Shown here one piece after another: positions 23,073 through 32,585 of a DNA stretch of 33,135 bases. Numbering within the stretch: position 1 is the stretch's first letter; each line of letters begins with the position of its first letter. Source of the DNA: Protostelium mycophagum (Eukaryota > Evosea > Variosea > Protosteliida > Protosteliaceae); NCBI GenBank assembly GCA_002081555.1, contig MZNV01001136.1, positions 1 through 33,135 on the forward strand, read 5' to 3'. The notes under the pieces were generated by a model that was not told the DNA's origin, made no database searches, and was given only the letters and a program-made list of their open reading frames with translations. Position numbers and translations under genes: made by a program.

Positions 23073-23732
23073 GTCCTTGGTGTGGGGATGCAAAATCGTC
23101 GGATGAAGGGCCTTTCTGTCTCGTTGTAGGGGGGAAATTCTGCGACACTTCGCCGAACGTTACAAGACAGTTTTGACTCCAAAAGTTCAACAGAAGCTGC
23201 TTTCGGACACTTTTATGTCCTTTTTGAGTGAGGATCCAAGTGTGTCTTTATTTATTATCTGCCTTCTTCTTCAGCTCGATCCAAGTACGAAATCAGAGGG
23301 TGGTAAACCTGGTTCAAAGCCGATGAACATGGTGATGGGGCAAGACATGTCAACAGCTGTGAATTCAACTCTTGTGTTCAGAGCTGTATAAGAGGCTCAT
23401 GTATTGGCTTGCGAATTGGAAGAATGATTCAAGATCTTGTGTACTGAGATATGTCTTGCTGAGAGTTTAGCGAATTATGACCATCGCGAGCGCCAGTCGA
23501 GATCGCGGAGAACGATGATGCCCTCATCAGTCATGTGAATTGATCAAAAATCGTTTAAATGGAGTTCATGTCACTCCGGTTCCTTTGAATGAAATTTATA
23601 ATTTTCGGCTCGGAGATGGTTGACTTTTGCAAAAGTCAACGCCACAAAACCGGCCAAAACCAGGCATTCTCCCAGCAACAAACACCGCGCCAATATGTCT
23701 AAAAGCATACTACTCTCATCTCCCCTCTCGGT
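23073..23732. other. Spacer upstream of Ras with a weak + strand ORF
   Basis: Upstream region of the Ras gene. A + strand frame is open from about 23107 to TAA near 23391 (QQKLLSDTFMSFLSED, then LDPSTKSEGGKPGSK); its first ATG is at 23215, giving 58 residues. Composition is protein-like but I see no domain and no splice partner. The rest shows no gene. Confidence 0.35.
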
Positions 23733-24083
23733 CCCGGCATCAAAGACGGCACTCCTATTGCTTGACTGGCTTTGCGCAAACGGCAAGTCCACAGGCTGGA
23801 GATGAGGACCTCAGAATCGCACACGTTGCGAGTGAGGGAGAGTTTCTATTCAAAAGAATACCCGGCACAGTGTCTTCCATTTTTCATTTCTGCAAGAGAA
23901 GGAGATTGAGTCATTGTTGATCTGTGGAGTGTCGACATCAGGATGCATGCTCAGTACCGCCAGGGCTACAGGAGACAAGGGCTATATTGTGACAGTTGTA
24001 GAAGACACTTTGCGACCCCGTACCCGGTGTGCATTCCGCAATGGTCGATCACGTACTCACCACAGTGGAAGGAGATTTCACAT
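23733..24083 (+). pseudogene. Decayed isochorismatase-family hydrolase
   Basis: Pieces of a cysteine-hydrolase (isochorismatase-like) protein appear in order but in different frames: the start strand SKTALLLLDW, then DLRIAHVASEGEFLFKRIPG, then LQEKEIESLLICGVSTSGCM with the conserved Cys, LSTARATGDKGYIVTVVED, then DPVPGVHSAMVDHVLTTV. No GT-AG intron of reasonable size explains the frame changes after KRIPGT (near 23870) and after VVEDT (near 24010), and roughly 80 residues normally found between the first strand and the RIAH segment are missing. The gene therefore looks broken by at least two frameshifts and one deletion. Confidence 0.75.
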
Positions 24084-24183
24084 AATATTTAAATCAGAAC
24101 CAAGCCACTTCTCATGTCGAGTAAGTAATATGTGTTGTTATAAAAAACTTGAATGGGTCGATTTGGTGATTATTTTATTTTAA

Positions 24184-27100
24184 CTACTCTCTGGATGCCC
24201 TGTAATTGTAAGTCAAACATTCTTGCGAAATTTCTATAAGAGTTCACCTGCCGGAGGGAAGGGCGATGAGGGCGGGAGGTGCGGTGCTTGCGACTGTAGA
24301 TACGGCAGGGGGAGTTACCACTACAGAATCTCGAACATTTGTCTGCAAGTTTCAGTATCCCGGTAGTTACCGTAAAAACCACGTCATGTCACCGAAACTA
24401 TCAAAAAGAATTTCCATTCAGTTGATATGTGTTTTCAGAAAAAGAGACATCTACAACTCACTTGTCCGGGTGTCATGACACCGACCATTTGGTCTTCCCA
24501 GGTCCTCTTTGTGGCGCATTTAGATATGGTATCAGCAAGAGATCTGTGTCTAGTCGCGAAGGTGCTGTCATGCTTGTCCATGTAATAGTATCTGTGGGCG
24601 TTGATGGCGGTCTGCCTGGCCATAACTGGGACCAATTTTTTGGGCAGGATCATGCCGTGGAGAAGTGGGCCGAAAATGGGTACCTTTTGTTTTTCAGCAT
24701 TTTCGTTCTATTTTTAGAACTTTGGGTGATTTTAGAATATTTTAAAGCTGTACAACTTTGCAAAGAACTTTCTTCGAGAATTACATATTCATTCCAATAA
24801 AAAGATCTAAAAATAGAAAAAAAGATCATGATGACGCACCTCATCATCTTTCTTCGCGATGATCACTCTCACCATCCCGTTGTTAAGAGGACTCAAGATA
24901 ATATGTGCTTGATTAAACTGGGACACAATTGTCTTTGGCGAATAATCTCTGCCGTTTTCATTCCATACCACGTGTACCGCGTCATTACCCACGTGCCTTT
25001 TCTTGGAAAAGTGTCAGAAAATTTCGGTGAAATTTCATGACGCGTTGTAGATCGTGAAATACCTTGAGTAACTGTTGTTTGTCTTCTGTTGTGGGCATCC
25101 TCACGATCTCATGGAACATTAGCTCCAGCATCGGGCCGGAAAAATACGAAGAAGTTTTTCCGTTGCTACCGTTGCTGTCCAGACCCGCCATATATCCTTT
25201 GTGTACACTGTCGATCTTTCAGCGAAATTTCTCTGATTTTTCACATCAAGGGGTCGAAGATATCGTGAGATTTCATCGAGATTTCACCTGAGATCGACTG
25301 GCCATGCCATGCCGGAGACAAACTCTTTGTACAGATCTGAAGCTGAGGAATTTTCCAGGATTTGTTGTTGTGTTTCCTGTCCTTCTCCGACATAGATAAG
25401 TCCAACTTTGATGACGTCACGGCTGGTCACGTGAGTATAATTGTCTCATCTACAACTCACATGTAAAAGAATTTTGATACTTTTGAATTTGTAGTTGGAC
25501 AATTATCTTATTGAGAACAATATAAAAAATTTATTTAATTGAATAAAATTTATAATTTAAAAAAACTCACTTGAAGGCCTTATCCAAATTTCTCAATTTT
25601 AATAAGAAACTCTTGCTTTGATCAACTAATTTAACATTGTCCATTCTATCACCAAGGAAACCCATCTGATACATTAATCTCCTTCCGGTATCCACCTGCT
25701 CTTGAGATACATTCTGCTCACTACAACGAGTCATTCGCAGATTCGCAGATTCCGTCTCGCATGATTAATATTCCGATTCCCGTTTCGATACTCCGCCTCA
25801 CTCGCAGATTCAAGAACTCGCAGATTCAAGAATTCGCAGATTTCAGGACGGTTACCTTGGTGTGGATTTCTGTTGTAGAGTGTACTCTGCGTCTTTTTTT
25901 TGCTGCTCTATGTATGCATCTTGCATCATGGATATGGACATTAGGTATTGTGTCGGTAACAACGTGGGCCTCAAGAGCGTGTTCTGTCCAGCCGGGATCA
26001 ATTCGGGGAACTTCTCTCCCATACTGAAAATTCTCAGAAATTTCATCGGATAATCGGATAAATATAAGAGGGGATTTTTCCGAGGAAAAATGGAAGAATC
26101 TCACTGTAACAATAATTCGTCGACCTTGTCGACATTTTCTACATCATCCGGTCTGTGTACAGGCAACTCCGGCACCGAAACTCCGGGTAACTCCGATTTA
26201 CGTATCAATGGATTCTCCGAAACACCGGTTCCCGGGGTCACGTGATTCTCGATCGGTTGTAGTTGTAATGGGCTAAAGTTATAGCTGGGGTCTTCTAGAC
26301 ATTTGAAATTCCAAGCAAATCTCCCAGCAGCTGTTCTGGCAAAAATTCTGGCAATCTTGGCTGTTTTTTTTAAATTTCAAATCAGAAAGTATAAATTCTT
26401 GTGCCTAAATATAAATCGATGATACGGTTGTAGATGCTCACCCTTGGGGTCGGAGGGGTCGTGTACGTCTACAACTGACAATACGACTTCTCCGTTGTAG
26501 ATGAAATAATCCACGTCATCATTGGAATTACCGCCGTCATCTGCCTCGAGTGTCGTATTTGGTGCGACCTTTTTAAATTTAAAATTAATTTAGCATGATC
26601 TACAACGACATAAAACTCATTGAAAATTCACCTCGCAGCCCGGGAGGGAGGGATAATTTCTGTGGCCGTGCAACAGTTGATAGAATAAACTCATCGCCGT
26701 ATACTGCCACGTTCAAAATTTAAATATCACATTTTGGCGGAAAGAACTCACCCTGATATTGGCCTTTGGGGCCTCCTCTGCACCCTTTTCTTTGGGAGAT
26801 CTGCTCTTCTTTTTGAAATCTACGCGAAATTTCAACATATTTTCAATTAAAAACTATGGTCATCTACAACCAGCCATTACCTAATTTCTTAGCGTGAATT
26901 CCGTAGGAAATGGAGAGTGATATCTGTGATATTTCAGCGAAATTTCATGACGATCTACAACGAACGTGTCTGAGTAGGTCGGGGAGCTCCAGGAGAGATG
27001 GCTCCATCAGTAACCTGAACGAATATTAAATTAATAAAAAAATACATTTTATTTTAAGATGTCAGAATTTTAAAAAAAATTAAAATGATGCACTGCAGTA

Positions 27101-30100
27101 TAACTATCACAGAATATGGCTCTGCGGCTGTGCTGCAGCAAATCTCTCAGGACCGTATGAAAATTCAACTGCGGTGGACACCCCGTCTACAATTGTGCAT
27201 ATCACAAATAAAATAAGATATCTTGACGACTACAACGTGATCAGGAGATGTACATACCATTCCGCGATAGCATCAAAGTGTGCGCACAGCAAGTGTTCCA
27301 TTCTATTGAGACCACCAGCTGTCATCTCCTTCATTAAGTTATGTGCGATTCCATTCACAATCATATACGGAAAACTCTGCGAAATTTCAGTGAGATTTTT
27401 CGTAGAAAACTGGAAGAAAATTCGTGGAGAATACGTACTGGGTCGACTTGTTTCAATTCTTTAAGAACTTGGGCGAGACCAACAAGTGCATCTAGAGAGG
27501 TAATCCCGAGGAGATGGTCATTAATTTCTGGTCCAATAGATACCGCGGTGTTCTGCACAATTACCGTGATCAGTTCACGTATCTTGGCGACGCTGATGAG
27601 CGTAAGTTTTGTGAATTGACAACGAGTGAAGTCATCGTAAAAGACTGTGTCTTTAGAACAAGTTTAAAAATTCGAATAAATAAAATCAAATTAAAATAAA
27701 AATATAAAATCACATTTGTTCGGATAAAAAAACTGATATAATGTAAAAATAAAATAATAAATATAATAAAATATAATATCTCACTCAGGGCTGTAGAAGA
27801 GTCTGTCCATGATGAGCAGATAGAGGGACCATATACACATGCATTTCATCTCTAAAGGTCCAAAGCTGATTTCGGAGATCAATATTCCGGTGATGTGGTC
27901 ACGTAACTGAATGCGGTAAGTAACGCGAGATTCACGGTAAGGGATTACCTCAGCACAAGTGACCTTCTCTTCAAAACCGAAATTCTGGGAAATTTCAATG
28001 AAAATGCAAGGTGAATTATGCGTGTAATTGGCGGTCTACAACGTCACAAATATTTGAGACATACCTCCTTGGTCAATTGTTTGTGTTGATGCCCGATGTA
28101 TTTCATTGGAATTTCCACATCTGAAAACTGCGAAACCATCGAGATCATAGAAGCAAGCAATATGATGCATTTTCTGCGAATTTTCAAATGCGTCTTCTCC
28201 GTCTTGAGCTGTCAAAAATGTCAGATCGCATTTTTCGTGGAAATTTCACCAGTCTCTTGATCTCCTTCAAGTAGTAGGGGAGGAGTAATGTGCTCCCTGG
28301 GAGTCCCAGATTGAAGATATTTGAAGTACAGTCGAGTATTGTCTCGGTTAAACCATTGTTCTCCATGATCGGATTTGCCAACAGCTGTCAGAAGTCAGAA
28401 TGTTATCAGAAATTTCGTCTCAGTTTTCGAGAAATTTCCTCTGAAAATTTTTTGGAAATGAAATTACGAGGAATTTCTGCTCACGTGATGGATGACGTTG
28501 TAGAAATGTGGCAATATAGTAGGTGGTACTTGCACAATCCTATTGAATCTACATATCAATCTGGAGAGTCCCTCCACCGCAAGGATCTTCGATTTCACGA
28601 ATTTACTAGATTTATTTCAGTGGTCTACAACGGTGTAGATACACAATAGTTATTTAATGTTATACTCCAGGTTGAATGGTCATATTTCCCCAGAAAATTT
28701 TTTTTTGTGAGTCACAAAGAGTTTCAATTTTCTAAAATAGAATTGGATATCCTTCTTACTCATCAGCAAGGTAACAAGCTTCAAATAACAAGGGTCCAAA
28801 AGTATTCAACAGTTGTATTGGAATAGAACTGGCTCCTCCCTCCTCTACAACCAGTCATTACAGTCTTATTTCAATGAAACCGAGGCGTAAACGCACGAAA
28901 TTTCCGGAGAATTTCGCAAAAGTAAACTTACCGGTCTGTTTGATGACGAATGCATAGGGGGCACGTGATTCTGCTACTAAAAATAGCTCTATCACCTCTA
29001 TAATGGCAGACAGCGAACTGGCATGTGTCGTGTGTTCTTTCAACCTGTTGGTGGCAGAAAAACTCTCTGTGAAATTTCAATGAAAAATCGTCGAAGCTTC
29101 GGATGTGATTTTGGAAAAGTTAATGAATTTTCTGGGAAAATTCGAGGAGATTACGTAATATGGAACTCCAAACAAATCTCGCATAGTCGTAAGTCCAATC
29201 TAATGTCTCGAACGGGTTATTCCTGGGAAATTTCAGTCACGTGACTATAATCATGAAATTTCATTGAAATATACATGGGAAGCTTTGTAGACTGCATGTC
29301 GTCGGGTGTCTGCAAAATTTAATAAAATTGAAATGCAATTATTATTTAAAAACAGATCACTCACTAGAGAAGGTGCATCCTTGTTCTTCTTATTGCTGCT
29401 AAAAAAAGGGTCAATCTACAATGGTTCATTCGAATGAAACTTACGCCCCCTCCATCTTCACTTTTTCTTTCTCTGGTGGTACAGGATAAACAAATTTACA
29501 TAATATCATAGATATGTGGATTAATATCATCTACAACCAGTCAGATTCAACATCCATATCATGACATGCACAATGACATCGGTCATGTCGTGATGACATC
29601 AAGCCGTTAGATGAACAGATTCTGTTGTTTGCACAAATCATCACGACATCACAACCACGATCACCATGATGCATCCTCTAACTCAGATCATGGAAGATGA
29701 CGTCACCTTCAGTTGTGACACCGTCTCGGCACGATGGAATATAGGTCCCAGACCTTCTTGCAGCCTCACCCACATCTCTGCATCCACACACTTGGAGGAT
29801 ATCCAAGTATAAAACACCGTCTCGATCACCTGACGTCACGTTAGCATCACGTGGTAATGCGCGTTAATAAACGTGTCTTTCGCATGTTGTTGGCAGTAGG
29901 CAATGCGAGACACATTAATAAATGCGGAGCATCTTCTTATGTACACAAAAACTTCCATGCATCACGTGTGTTGCCACGGTAACGTTCGGTCACCCTCACA
30001 TGCGAAATTCTCGTGAAATTTCGTCGAAATATACCTCTTTGGCAAGAGAATTGGCGAGGTCTTGGTTTGGATTATCGCGTTTGAGCAACATCCCGGTGAT

Positions 30101-32585
30101 CTCTAACAATGTAAACAACAACACATCCCTGTATATTTTCAGCAAAAATTCATTTCATTTGGCGGGAAACTCCAAAATTTGAAAACGAATTCAAGTTTTT
30201 TTTCCCGCCAAAATCTTTGTAAAAAAATCGTGAAGATTCATGGAATTTTCTTGGAATATACCTGATCTCGTCTGATACAACTTGAGGTGAAAAGGCCCTC
30301 TTAAATAGATCCAACACTTCTATGCATAAAGAGGTTCGTGTCTCTGTGGTTCTTCCCTCTGTAATGAATAGCTGGGGCAGATATTCCAGGAAATACTATC
30401 GGGATCAATTTTTTGGGCAGAAGGATGAGTGGATCAATTTTTTGGGCTCAGAAAGTTCTGGGAAATTGTGATGATGCTGTACCTTTTGGAAATTGACAAA
30501 GGCGGGATTATTTTGTATGACATGAGAGGGGCCTTGTTTGTCTGGTTCCTGGAACACAGATGTCAAAATCCTCAACTTGACTGATCTACAACGATGTAGA
30601 AACTCACCAATAACAAGTGGTGAAACACTTGGACTGAGTTCCGGGTGACTTCTGCAAGTTCTGAAGGCAACGAGATGGTTTGCTTATAAATCTCCATCAG
30701 CAGTGCCACATCAGTAGGTGTCGCCCTGTACATTTTTATTTTTATTTGTGAATATTCTATGAGCGTCTACAACTCAAATGTAAAAAGTAATATCTGAAGG
30801 TGGTCTACAACTGCAACTACAACGAGGCTTACCATAATATTTTGAGAATTTCTGGATTATTCGACCAAACGGTCAACTTGGGCACCAACAATTTTTGAAT
30901 CTCATAAGGACAGTACGGAAACCCGTAATCTGAAATTCCATCAATCTCTCCCACTACAACTCCATCTACAACTCACCCTGACTATTGTGTTTGTCGAGCA
31001 GCCCGAGCTCCTTGCTGATCTCGGGATAAAAATAGACCATATAGAACCTCTTAAAGAGGGACCAGCCGAGTGGAAAGATTCTGACATCCGCCGTGATTTG
31101 ATTCAAAAAATGTTCCAAAATGCGGACAGTCTCTTCCACAGTGGGGGGTTGTAGGGAGGGAAGGAGGAGGGCAGCACGGTCGGTGACTGATGATGTCATC
31201 AATCTACAATGCGAAAAAATATTTTGAGAAGGAATTTTGAAAAAAAAAAAAAAAATCTCAAGTGGAAATCCACGTCTACAACTCCATCTACAACGTGAAA
31301 AGAATCTCACCGTTTGGGATTTTGTTGGGAAGAATGATTTTAGAGTTTGGATATAGAGGTAAGAAGGAAGTGAGGTCTGCGACTGAGCCAAAAGCGGAGG
31401 CTTGAGGTGTCTCTGGCGCGTCTAAGGCCACCAAAAACATGATCAAGAGCTCAAGTCCCAGCTCTCGTACCTTTTTGTTGTGAAAAAACTAATTTTGAAG
31501 ATTTGGAAAATTAAAATGAAATAGAAAATGAATTGCTGATCTACAACTCTGTAGAGGGATATAAGGTCTATATTGAAATTCGAAAATAATTGGTTTCGCA
31601 CCTCATATCTGTTATTTCTGTCCAGTAATTTTTCCAAAATCCCAGCTTTAAAAAATCAGTCACATCAGAATTTGACAATCTACAACAGATTTTGACAATC
31701 TACAACTCACCTATACTTCTTATCTGCCATTTTTCTTTGATTTTATTTGGCAAAAAAACAAATATTTTTCTCATGATGCTGAGAAGCCTCTCAATCTCTG
31801 CAAAATTTTAAAACAGATCTTTATGTTTGTGATTCTACAGAGTTGTAGAAGCAGAAATTGAACTTAACCCCTGTATTTTTATTTTCTGCATGTCGCTGTG
31901 GCAGAGCCACAAGAAAGTGTTTGGGATGTGTTCCCTCTGTATGGTGGGTGACTTCATCTCTAAAGTAAAAGTGAAAGAGATAGTTGGCAAAATTTTGTGG
32001 TGCAGAGCACCACATGAATGAATTTATGTTGGGACTCATTTGTCATTTGTCTGCACAGATGGGAATACATTTTAGGAATGTGATTTTCATTATGCAAAGT
32101 GTAATTCTTGATCAGAATTCTGATTAGATGATGGACAGAAGACTCTCTTATCGGATGAAATCAATCATTATTGAGATATAAGTTCATCTCTTACTGATCC
32201 ATCAATAAAATGAAGTCATTGCAGATTTGAATTGTTGTGCGAAGATCTCTTGTGGAAGAGATTTGAAAAGAAGAGAAGAGCTCTCACCTTCAAACTTGCG
32301 GGGGGTCTTTTGTTGTTCATATGCTTGGAAGGTATCTAAAAATACAGACCAAATGTTATAGGCATCCTTCTGGAAGAACGGTCCTAATTCTTCATCTGTC
32401 GCCGATTCTGCAGTCGTAAGATTTTCACTTGCAGGATACAAAATGAATCAAGACATCCTCATATGGTGCACGGGATGGTTTAGAAAGATAAAGATCTGAC
32501 CTGTGAAGGTAATGAGAGATTTGAAACGCTTGCTGAGAGGTCCCTTTGTATCATTAAAATCTTTCAACTTTTTGTCTTTCGACAT
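24184..32585 (-). CDS. RALGAPA: RalGAP alpha-subunit homologue (Rap/Ran-GAP domain)
   Basis: A very long - strand gene with dozens of exons, from ATG 32583-32585 to TAG 24184-24186; TTTATT (poly(A)) at 24174-24179. It follows human RALGAPA1 from end to end: MSKDKKLKDF and LSKRFKSLITFTG at the start; DELGPFF-type N-terminal helices; RLLSIMRKIFVFLPNKIKEK (31730-31790); the helical-repeat body with ALLMEIYKQTISLP (30700), VFYTWISSKCVDAEMWVRL (29760) and FNLGLPGSTLLLP (28300); and the C-terminal GAP domain with GLIYVGEGQETQQQILE (25400), GNDAVHVVWNENGRDY (24960) and ILPKKLVPVMARQTAINAHR (24620). In animals this subunit pairs with a beta subunit and stimulates GTP hydrolysis by Ral; the catalytic Asn lies in the GNDAVH segment. 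Start and stop are inferred from frame continuity; inner exons are outlined only. Confidence 0.93.
25734..25845. repeat. Intron repeat of a TCGCAGATTC unit
   Basis: CTCGCAGATTCAAGAA occurs twice in perfect tandem (25801-25832), followed by a partial third copy, and TTCGCAGATTCGCAGATTC at 25734 gives two more. All lie in one RalGAP intron of about 130 bases between in-frame exons. Confidence 0.8.
30158..30212. repeat. Inverted TTTGGCGGGAAA repeat in an intron
   Basis: TTTGGCGGGAAA at 30158-30169 and TTTCCCGCCAAA at 30201-30212 are perfect 12-base reverse complements, 31 bases apart, inside a RalGAP intron (donor GTATATTCC near 30260 on the - strand). Each arm alone matches the palindromic E2F-type site. 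Confidence 0.8.
30401..30448. repeat. Direct repeat copying a coding segment
   Basis: GGATCAATTTTTTGGGC occurs at 30402-30418 and at 30431-30447, within an intron of about 90 bases. The first copy extends to a 20-base block that differs by one base from 24628-24647, which encodes PKKLVP in the GAP domain of the same gene. Confidence 0.75.
31811..32284 (-). other. Unusually long RalGAP intron with hairpins
   Basis: The exons on either side (ending YEQQKTPRKFE, beginning EIERLLSIMRK) align without a gap to adjacent residues of RalGAP alpha, so these 470 bases are intron, against 40-150 for the others. It holds two hairpins with the same AGA loop: TGTGGC-AGA-GCCACA (31897-31911) and TGTGGTGC-AGA-GCACCACA (31996-32014). 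A - strand frame of 72 codons (32039-31821, MSPNINSFMWCSAPQNFANY) starts with ATG and could be an alternative exon or a nested element. Confidence 0.55.

Noticed and set aside
23571-23792. - strand 73-codon frame with a hydrophobic helix
   Set aside because: It lacks an ATG start and lies antisense to the isochorismatase-like remains.
26425-26505. Cluster of GTTGTAGAT / ATCTACAAC as a stem-loop
   Set aside because: The copies near 26468 and 26493 are RalGAP coding codons (SVVDV and FIYNG), so they do not count as intron modules.
27660-27785. Extremely AT-rich stretch as an origin or matrix site
   Set aside because: It sits between in-phase RalGAP exons and is adequately explained as an AT-rich intron.
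31232-31260. A-tract of about 15 bases as a processed-gene tail
   Set aside because: It lies within an intron; on the coding strand it is a T-run consistent with a polypyrimidine tract, and there are no target duplications or cDNA-like sequence beside it.
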